A stretch of DNA of 33,704 nucleotides. Origin: an uncultured Flavonifractor sp. (GTDB lineage: Bacteria; Bacillota; Clostridia; Oscillospirales; Oscillospiraceae). Positions within the stretch are counted from its first letter, which is position 1. Every line of letters starts with the position of its first letter. The notes beneath the pieces are model-generated. The model had not been told where the DNA came from. It searched no databases and was given only the letters and a program-made list of their open reading frames with translations. Below, one piece after another: positions 7,967 through 15,943 of the stretch. The stretch is from positions 1 through 33,704 of the forward strand of contig CAJUDT010000015.1 in the NCBI GenBank assembly GCA_910585415.1. The letters are read 5' to 3'. The translations under genes were made by a program, and so were the position numbers.

Positions 7967-10045
7967 TTATTCCACGCCCCGGTAATACAGGCCCCGGGTA
8001 TACTCGTTGGGGGTCCAGCCGCCCCGGTTCAGATAGCGCTCCGCCACCTGGACGCACTCACGGGGATTTTCGGTGGTGAACATCAGCCGCTGGGCCCACA
8101 GGCCCAAGGTCTGAACATCCGCCGCCTTGTCCGCCAGAAAGAGCTTTTGGGAGTTGAGAATCTCGTTCCGGTGCCCCGCGGCCGGGACCACCGGGAACTG
8201 CGCCCCCTTCCGGTCGGTGAGCCGGTTCACATTCTGGCAGTTGCACCGGCCGGTACGGTTTTTGATGATGCACTGTTCGGTAATCATCAGGGGCAGACGG
8301 CCATAGGTGATAAGCTCCACGTCGATACATTTGGACAAATCCCGAAGCTGGGGGAACTTTAGCTCAAAGGAGAGCGTGGCCGATTGCAGGCCCAGGCGCT
8401 TGCACTCCTTGAGGGCCTGGGAGTTGTAAATCTCCAGCCCAAAGTCCCCCCGCAGGGTGAAGCCCAGCCCCCGGGCCAGGGGCAGCAGGCCCAGATTCCC
8501 CACCAGGGCGTCCTCCACCCCCAGGGCCCGCAGGCGCTTAAGCTGCTCCACCAGGGCGGGCATTTCCCGGTCCCACACAATGCGGGGGAGGGTCACGCCG
8601 GTTCGGGTGCTCCCCACGGGCTTGGCCTTCTCCGGGTGGGCGCAGAGCTCCTCCGGCGGCAGGTACACCAGCGCGGGGCCCAGGCGGAGCAGCTCCGGGG
8701 TCACCTGCTCCGCCCGGCGGGCGGAAATGGTGATGAGCGGAGGCTCCTTCCGGTTCTCGTACCGGGCCCCCCCGTGAAATTCCCCCTGTCTCCGGCTGGG
8801 CGGAGCCTGCCGCTGGCGGGTCAGGTCCTCCAGCACCGTCCGGCGCAGGCCGTTGAGGGTGGACAGCGAGAGGGCAAGCCCCGGCTCCACCAGGGAGCGC
8901 ACCCGCTCGCACCGGAAGGGGGTGCCCCCCGTCCGGGCCAGCTGCTCTTCTACAGCCCCCTGGGTGATGGGGTGGCTCCGGGCGGCCTCCGGGACGGGGC
9001 CCTGGGCGGTGGCCGTCCGGCCCTCCGGGTCCTCCACCCCCACCTGAACTGGCTCCCCCTGCCGGACCATGGCATAAAAGGTCACGCCCACACGGGGGGA
9101 CTCGCCGTTTTGATAGGTGCTCCGGGCCTGGGCGAAGAGGGCCCGGGGCTCTTTGCCCTCCTCCCGGACGCCGAACATCTCCGGGCCCTGCTCATCCAGG
9201 TAATACCCCTGGGTAAAGCCCTGGCGGGAGAAGGCCGATTTCAATTCCTCCAGCTCCTCCGCCGTGGGCTCCCGGCCCTCTCGGATGGCGGCGGCATAAA
9301 TCCGGGTAATGATGGCCACATACTCCGGGCGCTTCATTCTCCCCTCCAGCTTGACGCAGGCCACCCCCATTTTCCGCAGCTCCTTCAAGTGCCCCGCCAG
9401 GGACAGGTCCTTCAGGGAGAGGGGATAGGCGTCGGCCTTGTCGTTCCAGCCGTATTTCAGGCGGCAGGGCTGGGCGCACAGGCCCCGATTGCCGCTTCTC
9501 CCCCCGATTACCGAGGAAAGGAAGCACTGCCCGGAGTAGCACATACACAGGGCCCCGTGGGCGAACACCTCAATTTCAATGGGGGAATTTTGGCAGATGT
9601 ATTCGATTTGGTCCCGGGACAGCTCCCGGGAGAGGACCGCCCGGGACAGGCCTAGGGCGGCGGCCAGCTTCACCCCGTCCAGGCTGTGGAGGGTCATCTG
9701 GGTGGAGGCGTGGACGGGCAGATCGGGCGCCGCCTGCCGGAGCATCCGCAGGACCCCCAGATCCTGCACCAGCACCGCGTCCACCCCCAGGGCGCTGGCG
9801 TCAGCGGCCAGACGGGCGGCCTGGGGCAGCTCCCGGTCGGTGAGCAGGGTGTTGAGGGTCAGATAGACCTTGACCCCCCGGAGATGGCAGTAAGAAACCG
9901 CCGCCGCAAATGCCTCACGGGTGAAATTCTTCGCATTGCGGCGGGCGTTGAAGTCGCCATATCCCATATAGACGGCGTCCGCCCCGTTCTGAACGGCGGC
10001 GGTCACCGCCTCCATGGACCCGGCGGGGGCAAGCAGCTCAAGCAT
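7967..10045 (-). CDS. U32 family peptidase-like protein with DUF3656 (RlhA-like)
   Basis: The N-terminal Peptidase_U32 barrel starts at MLELLAPAGSMEAVTAAVQN and contains the hallmark CMCYSGQCFLSS followed by NRGLCAQPCR. Its spaced cysteines match the Fe-S ligands reported in RlhA/UbiU/TrhP-type U32 proteins. A second half of about 350 residues corresponds to the DUF3656/collagenase region seen in E. coli RlhA (YdcP), which takes part in hydroxylation of a 23S rRNA cytidine. An RNA-modifying rather than proteolytic role is therefore likely but unproven here. I start at ATG 10045, 5-6 bases after AGGAGGA; a TTG 18 bases upstream would include the binding site. Length is 692 residues. It follows zapA by 92 bases. 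Confidence 0.88.
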   Translation of the reverse strand: MLELLAPAGSMEAVTAAVQNGADAVYMGYGDFNARRNAKNFTREAFAAAVSYCHLRGVKVYLTLNTLLTDRELPQAARLAADASALGVDAVLVQDLGVLRMLRQAAPDLPVHASTQMTLHSLDGVKLAAALGLSRAVLSRELSRDQIEYICQNSPIEIEVFAHGALCMCYSGQCFLSSVIGGRSGNRGLCAQPCRLKYGWNDKADAYPLSLKDLSLAGHLKELRKMGVACVKLEGRMKRPEYVAIITRIYAAAIREGREPTAEELEELKSAFSRQGFTQGYYLDEQGPEMFGVREEGKEPRALFAQARSTYQNGESPRVGVTFYAMVRQGEPVQVGVEDPEGRTATAQGPVPEAARSHPITQGAVEEQLARTGGTPFRCERVRSLVEPGLALSLSTLNGLRRTVLEDLTRQRQAPPSRRQGEFHGGARYENRKEPPLITISARRAEQVTPELLRLGPALVYLPPEELCAHPEKAKPVGSTRTGVTLPRIVWDREMPALVEQLKRLRALGVEDALVGNLGLLPLARGLGFTLRGDFGLEIYNSQALKECKRLGLQSATLSFELKFPQLRDLSKCIDVELITYGRLPLMITEQCIIKNRTGRCNCQNVNRLTDRKGAQFPVVPAAGHRNEILNSQKLFLADKAADVQTLGLWAQRLMFTTENPRECVQVAERYLNRGGWTPNEYTRGLYYRGVE

Positions 10046-10093
10046 AGAGTTCCTCCTGAACAATCAGACGTACCGTTTTGCTGGCGGTGGCCG

Positions 10094-10128
10094 CTCCGCC
10101 GCCCCCGGGCGCACCAGGGGCGGCGGAG
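10094..10128. repeat. GC-rich intercistronic hairpin after zapA
   Basis: Perfect 12-bp arms CTCCGCCGCCCC (10094-10105) and GGGGCGGCGGAG (10117-10128) lie ten bases after the zapA stop codon. On the minus strand no T-run follows, so it is not a terminator for zapA. It may protect or separate the zapA and U32 messages. On the plus strand T-rich sequence follows, but no plus-strand gene precedes it. Confidence 0.5.
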
Positions 10129-10137
10129 GCTTGTTTG

Positions 10138-10635
10138 TTATTCCTGCCCCTCCTGGGCGGGCGGGGGCTGGAGCTGGGGAGTGGGGCGCTCCGGCTCCTG
10201 GGGCTTGTCCGGGGCTCCGCCTGGGCTCTGCTGCGCCTGGACGGGACCGGGGCCCTGGGGCGGGGTCTGGGGCTTGCCCGCCGGGGCCTTCCCCTGGGGC
10301 TGCCCCTGGGGGCGGTTCTGGGGCTTGCGGTTCTGGAGTTTGAAAATCTCCCGCTTGGCCTCGGAGAGCTCCAGCTTGAGCTTGGTGGCCTCCTCCAGGC
10401 ACTCCTTGACCTGACGGCGCAGATTTTCGGCAGTCTCCACCTCTTTGAAATATTCGTCGGCGATGTTCACCGCCGCCAGCACCGCACCATCCACTATGCT
10501 GACCTTGGATGCGTCCAGCACCTCCTGTATCTTGGCGTCCACATGGGAGGCAATTTTTTGGAGGTAACTCAGCTCCTCGGCGGCCACCAGGGTATATTCC
10601 TGCTTGGCAATGAGTACGGTCACACGGTTTTTCAT
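10138..10635 (-). CDS. zapA: Cell division protein ZapA with Pro/Gln-rich tail
   Basis: ZapA is a small coiled-coil protein that bundles FtsZ filaments at mid-cell. The conserved part covers residues 1-100: KNRVTVLIAKQEYTLVAAEE, VDAKIQEVLDASKV, then a helix with EYFKEVETAENLRRQVKE. It continues into a tail of about 64 residues composed mainly of Pro, Gln, Gly and Lys. Typical ZapA proteins are 80-110 residues; this one has 165. The start is ATG 10635 with AGGAGGG six bases upstream, and longer upstream frames lack a site. It heads the zapA-U32-dut-maf-mreCD run. Confidence 0.92.
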   Translation of the reverse strand: MKNRVTVLIAKQEYTLVAAEELSYLQKIASHVDAKIQEVLDASKVSIVDGAVLAAVNIADEYFKEVETAENLRRQVKECLEEATKLKLELSEAKREIFKLQNRKPQNRPQGQPQGKAPAGKPQTPPQGPGPVQAQQSPGGAPDKPQEPERPTPQLQPPPAQEGQE

Positions 10636-10693
10636 CTCCGGCCCTCCTGAATCAACGCCGCGCCCAAGGGCTCCGGCGGTTCTTTGACAAGTT

Positions 10694-10722
10694 ATCATAT
10701 CATGAATTGGCCGGTCCTACAA
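10694..10722 (-). promoter_or_regulatory. Promoter P1 of zapA cluster
   Basis: On the minus strand, TTGTAG (10717-10722) is followed by 17 bases and TATGAT (10694-10699), about 60 bases before the zapA start. Confidence 0.7.
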
Positions 10723-10803
10723 GGGCGGGGAGGCAAAATTCCGCAAAACCGGCCAAGGCGCGCCGGCCGGATTTCCGGCACGTCTGCGCATAGTCCGGTT
10801 TCT

Positions 10804-10812
10804 ATTATAGCA
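10804..10812 (-). promoter_or_regulatory. Possible upstream promoter P2 (extended -10)
   Basis: A perfect TATAAT on the minus strand (10804-10809) is preceded by TGC (extended -10), but no good -35 hexamer is present. It could be a second start for zapA about 170 bases upstream of the gene. Confidence 0.4.
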
Positions 10813-10961
10813 TAGTTTTTCGGCAGGAAACATAAATTCTTCGTAAATTTCCAAATTTCGTCCCGCCTCTGCTGTGGTTCCCCAAAATCTCCCTCTGCGC
10901 GTTTAGGCATATTGCACAAAAATTTCTCCAGTTTTTTTACTCCCGGCCGGGGAACTTCTCC

Positions 10962-10990
10962 TTGCAATCCTCCATGGAATGGGCTATAGT
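10962..10990 (+). promoter_or_regulatory. Promoter of the NCS2 permease gene
   Basis: TTGCAA (10962-10967), a 17-base spacer and TATAGT (10985-10990) precede the permease start at 11046. The leader is about 50 bases. I saw no purine riboswitch or PyrR-type attenuator in it. Confidence 0.75.
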
Positions 10991-11045
10991 TAGGGTTGTA
11001 CAGAATATTCTTTTGCTCTAAAAAATTTTTGTGAGGCGATGTGAC

Positions 11046-12380
11046 ATGAAACCAACCAAGCCCGCCGCCCCCGGCTCCGTGTTCTCTCTGAGCGGCGTTC
11101 CCCCGGCGGGGGAGCTGATTCCCCTGGGGCTCCAGCATGTGGTAGCCGCCATTGTGGGCATCATCACCCCCGCTATCATGGTATCCAACACCTGCGGCCT
11201 GTCCGGGGCCGACCGGACCCTGCTCATTCAAGTTTCCCTGCTGGTCACCGCGATTGCCACCCTGATTCAGCTCTACACCATCACCCGCCGCGTCGGCTCC
11301 GGCCTGCCGGTGATTATGGGCATCAGCTTTGCCTATGTGCCCACCCTCCTGGCCATCGGCGGGCAGTTTGATTTGCCCACCATCCTGGGCGCGGAAATCG
11401 CGGGCGGCGTGGTGGCCATTCTGTTCGGCATTTTCGTCCGGCAAATCCGAAAGCTCTTCCCGCCCCTGGTGACCGGCACCGTTATTTTTACCATCGGTCT
11501 GTCGCTCTACCCCACCGCTGTGCGGCACATGGCCGGCGGCGCGGGGAGCGAGGGTTTTGGCGGGCTGAAAAACTGGGCGGTGGCCCTGGTGACTCTGGTG
11601 GTGGTCGTGGCCCTGCAAAACTTCGGCAAAGGGGTGCTCAAGCTGGGGGCCATCCTGTGGGGCATGATTGCCGGATACCTCCTGGCCCTATGCCTGGGCA
11701 TGGTGGACTTTTCCTCGGTGGGCCCGGCGGGGTGGTTCCAGGTGGCCATGCCGCTCCATTTCGGGGTTACCTTTGAGGTGAGCGCCTGCATCTCCCTGGC
11801 GGTGGTGTATGTCATCAACGCCGTGCAGACCATCGGCGACCTGTCCTCCACCACCATGGGCGGCATGGACCGCCTGCCCACCGACCAGGAGCTCTCCGGC
11901 GGCATCGTGGCCCAGGGGCTGGTGAGCATCGTGGGGGCCCTCTTCGGGGGCCTGCCCGCCGCCACCTACAGCCAGAACGTGGGTATTGTCACCGTCAACC
12001 GGGTCATTAACAAGGCCGTGTTTGCCTTCGCGGCCCTGGTGCTGCTGGCGGCGGGGCTGGTGCCCAAGTTCGCCGCCGTGCTGACTACCATCCCCCAGGC
12101 GGTCATTGGCGGAGCCACCATCTCCGTCTTTGCCACCATCACCATGACCGGTATGCGGATGATTACATCCGGGGGCTTTTCCATGCGCTCCAGCTCGGTG
12201 GTGGGTCTGGCGGTGGCTCTGGGCGTGGGCATTACCCAGGTGGCCGGTTCCCTCCAGGGCCCCGGCTTCCCCGTTTGGGTCAATACCGTGTTCGGTTCCT
12301 CCCCCATCGTGGTAACCGCCATCGCGGCCATCGCCCTGAATCTGATTCTTCCCAAGGAGCCAGTGGAAGCCGGTCAGTGA
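11046..12380 (+). CDS. NCS2 family nucleobase permease (purine/xanthine-urate type)
   Basis: This integral membrane symporter has about 14 hydrophobic segments across 444 residues. Family marks are LGLQHVVAAIVGIITPAIMV near the N-terminus and the NCS2 signature region ATYSQNVGIVTVNRV. The uracil permeases have GENIG at that place, whereas xanthine and urate transporters have QN-G, so a purine substrate is favoured. The acidic residue often found in the eighth membrane segment of NCS2 carriers appears as NAVQTIGD here, with Gln rather than Glu, so the substrate cannot be fixed. ATG 11046 was taken over the GTG at 11031 because GAGG lies between them. The gene has its own promoter and terminator and stands alone. 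Confidence 0.88.
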   Translation: MKPTKPAAPGSVFSLSGVPPAGELIPLGLQHVVAAIVGIITPAIMVSNTCGLSGADRTLLIQVSLLVTAIATLIQLYTITRRVGSGLPVIMGISFAYVPTLLAIGGQFDLPTILGAEIAGGVVAILFGIFVRQIRKLFPPLVTGTVIFTIGLSLYPTAVRHMAGGAGSEGFGGLKNWAVALVTLVVVVALQNFGKGVLKLGAILWGMIAGYLLALCLGMVDFSSVGPAGWFQVAMPLHFGVTFEVSACISLAVVYVINAVQTIGDLSSTTMGGMDRLPTDQELSGGIVAQGLVSIVGALFGGLPAATYSQNVGIVTVNRVINKAVFAFAALVLLAAGLVPKFAAVLTTIPQAVIGGATISVFATITMTGMRMITSGGFSMRSSSVVGLAVALGVGITQVAGSLQGPGFPVWVNTVFGSSPIVVTAIAAIALNLILPKEPVEAGQ

Positions 12381-12400
12381 GCCCATTCCTCTCCTTTTTC

Positions 12401-12462
12401 GCCCGCAGGGCGCGCCCCTCGATTTCATTTCGGGCGTGCCGTGCGGGCGGCTTTTTGCTTTT
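12401..12462 (+). terminator. Terminator after the NCS2 permease
   Basis: Seventeen-base arms at 12401-12417 and 12432-12448 pair at 16 positions around a 14-base loop and are followed by CTTTTTGCTTTT. This is a strong intrinsic terminator on the plus strand. Confidence 0.9.
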
Positions 12463-12465
12463 CTC

Positions 12466-12494
12466 TGGACAAGCGGGCCGAAATGCACTACAAT
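12466..12494 (+). promoter_or_regulatory. Promoter of the PMT-family glycosyltransferase
   Basis: TGGACA (12466-12471), a 17-base spacer and TACAAT (12489-12494) begin right after the permease terminator. The start codon follows at 12550 with GGAGGT nine bases before it. Confidence 0.75.
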
Positions 12495-12549
12495 AAGGGA
12501 GCGGAATCCTGCGCGGTCCGCCCATTATTCTCCTGGAGGTGCCGCCCCT

Positions 12550-14499
12550 ATGGGCCCCATTGGCTATATTGTCTACCTGTTCCCCGTGCTCACCGCCGCC
12601 GCTCTGCTGTACTGCTTCGCCTGGTACTGGCAGGCGACCCGGCCCCCTGTCACCAAAAAAATCGTCCGGGAGGGACCCAAACGGTTCTCCTTTGCCGGGA
12701 CGCTCCACCCCATGGAGCGGAAGGACGCCCTCCCCCTGCTGGTCATTACGGCGGTGTACGCCCTGACGGCCTTTTTCAATCTGGGCTCCATGAAGGCCCC
12801 CCAGAGCGCCCTGGATTTTGGCAATGGGGAATCCCGCACCTTCACCCTGGCCCAGGACGCCTATGTAACCAAGCTCTGGTACTTCCCCAACCTGGGTACC
12901 GGGTCCTATAACCTGGAGATTTCCTCCGACGGGGAGCACTGGTCCACCCTCTGGCTGGGCACCGATGAGAACGGCGTCTACTACTGGGCCGACGCCGAGG
13001 GCTATGCCCCCAGCTACGCCATGGACCAGAATTACAATCAGCTCTTCAAGTGGGTGGAAATCAAGCCCTTCAACGCCCAGTATGTGCGCTATGTCCGTAT
13101 CACCGGCTGGGCAGATAAGGACCTGCTGGAGCTGGGGGAATTGGCCTTCTTCGACCAGGACGGGGCCCGGATTCCCCTGGACCCGGAACAGTGCGTCCTC
13201 ACCCAGGGGGATGCCTCCGGCGCGTCCATCAACCCTCTGGTGGATGAACAGGACACCATACCGGAGCGGCTCTCCTTTACCAACTCCACCTATTTTGACG
13301 AAATTTACCACCCCCGCACTGCTCTGGAGCACATCGAGGGGGTCTATCCCTACGAAATTTCCCACCCGCCCTTGGGTAAGCTCATTTTGGGCCTGGGTAT
13401 CCGCATGTTCGGTATGACGCCCTTTGGCTGGCGGTTCATGGGGGTGCTCTTCGGGGTGCTGATGCTCCCGCTGCTCTATCTGTTTGTGAAAAACCTCTTT
13501 GGCAAGACGGTGGTGGCCGCCTGCGGCACGGCTCTGCTGGCCGCCGACTTCATGCACCTGACCCAGACCCGGCTTGCCACCATCGACACCTATGGGGTAT
13601 TCTTTATCCTGCTCATGTACTATTGGATGTACCGCTATCTTGCCCTTCCGGCCGGGACGCCCTTTGGCAAATGCGCCCTGCCGCTGGCCCTGTCGGGGCT
13701 GGCCTGGGGGCTGGGCGCGGCCTCCAAGTGGACGGTGATTTATGGCTGTATCGGACTGGCGGCGCTGTACTTCATCGGGCTGTATCAAAAGCTCCGGGAC
13801 TGGCCGGGGGAAACACGCCAGCAGCGGACCGCCTGGTGTGTAAAGATTCTGGCTCTGTCGGTGCTGTGCTTCGCCGTCCTCCCCTGCGTGATTTATTTCC
13901 TGTCCTACTACCCCTACGCCCAGGCCAAGGGGGATACCAGCCTGAGCGCATGGTTCAAGGTCATGTGGGAGAATCAGACCTACATGTTCTCCTATCACAA
14001 AGGCGTCACCGACACCCACCCCTATTCCTCCCGCTGGTATCAGTGGCTGCTGGACATCCGGCCCATCCTTTACTACCTGGACACCCCCGCCGAGGGGCAG
14101 ACCATCCGCTTTGCGGCCTTTGTCAATCCGGTGGTGTGCTGGGGGGGACTGCTGGCGCTGCTTGCCCTGGCGGTCCGCATCGTGTTCCGCCGGTGCGGCA
14201 AGGCGCTGTTCCTGTTCGTCGGCTACCTGTCCCAGCTGCTGCCCTGGCTGCTGATTGGGCGCATCACCTTTGCCTATCACTACTTCCCCTCGATTCTTTT
14301 CCTGGTGCTGGCGCTTTGCTATGTATTCCATGAGATGATTGAGGCCGCGCCCGCCGCCAGCTGGAAGCCTGCGGTCTACGGCGTCACCGGCGGCGCAGTG
14401 GTCCTGTACTCCATGTTTTACCCGGTCCTGGTGGGCCTCCAGGTCCCCACCTGGTACACCACCTGCTTCCTGCGCTGGTTCCCCAGCTGGCCCCTCTAG
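12550..14499 (+). CDS. PMT/GT39-family membrane glycosyltransferase with discoidin-like insert
   Basis: This is a 649-residue polytopic membrane enzyme of the dolichyl/polyprenyl-phosphate-mannose--protein mannosyltransferase type, which moves sugars from a lipid carrier outside the membrane. The catalytic acidic pair is at D250-E251 in the FDEIYHPRTA loop, followed by the HPPLGK motif. The membrane segments that follow include LPLALSGLAWGLGAASKW and LLALLALAVRIVF. After two N-terminal membrane helices, residues of about 90-225 look like a discoidin/F5-8C-type carbohydrate-binding fold (LEISSDGEHWSTLW, FVEIK-like KWVEIKPF, VRYVRITGWADKDLLELGEL). The ATG at 12550 has GGAGGT in place; an upstream frame extension covers the promoter. 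Acceptor and sugar donor are unknown. Confidence 0.85.
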   Translation: MGPIGYIVYLFPVLTAAALLYCFAWYWQATRPPVTKKIVREGPKRFSFAGTLHPMERKDALPLLVITAVYALTAFFNLGSMKAPQSALDFGNGESRTFTLAQDAYVTKLWYFPNLGTGSYNLEISSDGEHWSTLWLGTDENGVYYWADAEGYAPSYAMDQNYNQLFKWVEIKPFNAQYVRYVRITGWADKDLLELGELAFFDQDGARIPLDPEQCVLTQGDASGASINPLVDEQDTIPERLSFTNSTYFDEIYHPRTALEHIEGVYPYEISHPPLGKLILGLGIRMFGMTPFGWRFMGVLFGVLMLPLLYLFVKNLFGKTVVAACGTALLAADFMHLTQTRLATIDTYGVFFILLMYYWMYRYLALPAGTPFGKCALPLALSGLAWGLGAASKWTVIYGCIGLAALYFIGLYQKLRDWPGETRQQRTAWCVKILALSVLCFAVLPCVIYFLSYYPYAQAKGDTSLSAWFKVMWENQTYMFSYHKGVTDTHPYSSRWYQWLLDIRPILYYLDTPAEGQTIRFAAFVNPVVCWGGLLALLALAVRIVFRRCGKALFLFVGYLSQLLPWLLIGRITFAYHYFPSILFLVLALCYVFHEMIEAAPAASWKPAVYGVTGGAVVLYSMFYPVLVGLQVPTWYTTCFLRWFPSWPL

Positions 14500-14523
14500 G
14501 TCCTTTTCTTGAAAGAAAAGGAC
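14500..14523. repeat. Perfect palindrome after the PMT gene
   Basis: Arms GTCCTTTTCT and AGAAAAGGAC form ten perfect pairs around TGAA, beginning right after the PMT stop codon. A partial direct repeat (CAAAAGGACTTTG) follows. There is no T-run after it, so it is a weak terminator candidate at best. From memory, similar TTTTCTTGAAAGAAAAG palindromes recur between genes in related genomes, but I could not check this. The rest of 14524-14633 shows no gene. Confidence 0.55.
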
Positions 14524-14633
14524 CAAAAGGACTTTGTTCCCGCTACGAAGCTCTATGATGACCTGAAGTCCGGCAGCCCGGTCACGGAATTGGTTTTGTC
14601 CTGGGAGTTTTTTATAGGAGGCGTTTCTAAATC

Positions 14634-15425
14634 ATGTATCTCGCCGATTTCCACACACACAGCCAAATTTCCTTTGACAGCACCGCCCCCCTGGACGATA
14701 TGGCCTTGGCCGCTGTGGGGGAGGGGCTGGCAGAGCTGTGCGTCACCGACCACTGCGATTTGCTGGACGAATACGGGCTGAATGTGTACGAGTTCGACTG
14801 GTACGGCGCTTTGGCCCAGTACCGGGCCTCTGTCCCAGTGTACGCCCACTGCCTCAAGCTCAAGCTGGGGCTGGAGCTGGGTATGGGGCACATTGACCCG
14901 GAAACCTCCCGAAAAATTCTGGATGTGCCGGAGCTGGACTTTGTCATTGGCTCCATCCACAATCTGAGCCCCCAGGCTGGGGGGTCGGACTTCTTCTATC
15001 GGGACCACAGCAAAGCCAGCACCTGTTATGACACCCTGGACAACTACTTTGCCTCCATGGCAGAGCTGGCGGTCACGGATTTTTACGACGTATTGGGACA
15101 CATCATCTACCCTCTGCGGTATATGACCGCCCCGGTGAGCCTGGAGCGCTATTGGGAGCAGATCGACGCCATTTTCCGCGCCGCTGCGGAGCGCGGGCGG
15201 GGGATTGAGCTGAACACCTACAGAGGCCAAACCATCGCGGAATGGAGGCCCGTTCTGGAGCACTGGAAAGCCTGCGGCGGCGAGCTTGTCACCCTGGGCT
15301 CCGACGCCCACACCCCCGACGGGGTGGGCGGAGGTTTTCGGGAGGCCTGTGACCTGCTGCGCGCGGTTGGTTTTTCGTATCTTACCACCTATGAGAAACG
15401 CAGGCCGGAGCTGCACCGGCTGTAA
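14634..15425 (+). CDS. PHP-domain histidinol-phosphatase-family protein
   Basis: This 263-residue protein is of the PHP phosphoesterase superfamily, closest in pattern to HisK/HisJ-type histidinol-phosphatases. Metal ligands are visible in order: DFHTHSQ at the N-terminus, TDHCD near residue 40, LGLELGM near 85, IGSIHN near 104, VLGHI near 160 and GSDAHTPD near 224. The enzyme class uses a trinuclear metal centre to remove phosphate from L-histidinol phosphate, but no other his gene lies nearby, so another small phosphate ester is possible. AGGAGG lies about 12 bases before the ATG. It is followed by rpiB after 14 bases. Confidence 0.85.
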   Translation: MYLADFHTHSQISFDSTAPLDDMALAAVGEGLAELCVTDHCDLLDEYGLNVYEFDWYGALAQYRASVPVYAHCLKLKLGLELGMGHIDPETSRKILDVPELDFVIGSIHNLSPQAGGSDFFYRDHSKASTCYDTLDNYFASMAELAVTDFYDVLGHIIYPLRYMTAPVSLERYWEQIDAIFRAAAERGRGIELNTYRGQTIAEWRPVLEHWKACGGELVTLGSDAHTPDGVGGGFREACDLLRAVGFSYLTTYEKRRPELHRL

Positions 15426-15439
15426 AGGAGGAATTTTCC

Positions 15440-15943
15440 ATGAACCTGTCCATGGGCTGTGACCACGGCGGCTACGCCTTAAAGGAACAGTTAAAAACCT
15501 ATCTGGAGGGTCAGGGCCACACCATTGTGGACTGCGGGACCCACTCCGCCGAGAGCTGTGACTATCCCGATTTCGGCGCGGCAGCGGCCCGGGCCGTGGC
15601 GGAGGGCCGGTGTGAGCGGGGGATTGTCATATGCACCACCGGTATCGGCATTTCCATCACCGCCAACAAGGTCAAGGGCATCCGGTGCGCCCTGTGCGGG
15701 GACCCTCTGGCCGCTGAAATGACCCGGCGGCACAACGACGCCAATATGCTGGCCCTGGGGGCCGGTATGGTGGGCCTCCAGCTGGCCCAGCGGATTGCGG
15801 ACGTGTTCCTGTCCACCCAGTTCGAGGGCGGACGGCATCAGCGGCGGGTGGATAAAATTTCCGCTCTGGAAGGGGTGAGTACCAAGGCGGACCCCCAAAA
15901 CCAAGAAAACTGCGGTTCCAAGCCTTGGAGGGATACACCATGA
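15440..15943 (+). CDS. rpiB: Ribose-5-phosphate isomerase B (RpiB/LacAB family)
   Basis: This enzyme interconverts ribose 5-phosphate and ribulose 5-phosphate in the pentose phosphate pathway. Visible motifs are CDHGGYALKE at the N-terminus, ICTTGIGISI (the usual form is CGTGIG; here the middle Gly is Thr, with the catalytic Cys kept) and RRHNDANMLALGA with the catalytic His. The family is about 145-150 residues; this one is 167 because it runs about 20 residues past the usual end. The stop codon overlaps the ATG of the next gene (ATGA), which suggests coupled translation. AAAGGAGG precedes its ATG. Confidence 0.92.
   Translation: MNLSMGCDHGGYALKEQLKTYLEGQGHTIVDCGTHSAESCDYPDFGAAAARAVAEGRCERGIVICTTGIGISITANKVKGIRCALCGDPLAAEMTRRHNDANMLALGAGMVGLQLAQRIADVFLSTQFEGGRHQRRVDKISALEGVSTKADPQNQENCGSKPWRDTP

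Noticed and set aside
10094..10136. A plus-strand terminator (hairpin followed by GCTTGTTTGTTATT)
   Set aside because: No plus-strand gene or promoter lies upstream, so nothing would be terminated. It is listed as an intercistronic hairpin only.
10991..11045. A purine or PyrR riboswitch in the permease leader
   Set aside because: The leader is only about 50 bases and lacks the conserved cores of those RNAs.
12280..14526. A 748-codon minus-strand open frame over the PMT gene
   Set aside because: It is a codon-bias shadow of a clear GT39 gene and spans the promoter and terminator on the other strand. No recognisable domain.
14590..14633. A possible promoter (TTGGTT, 17 bases, TATAGG) before the PHP gene
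   Set aside because: The -10 box would overlap the ribosome binding site, so the transcript would start downstream of it.
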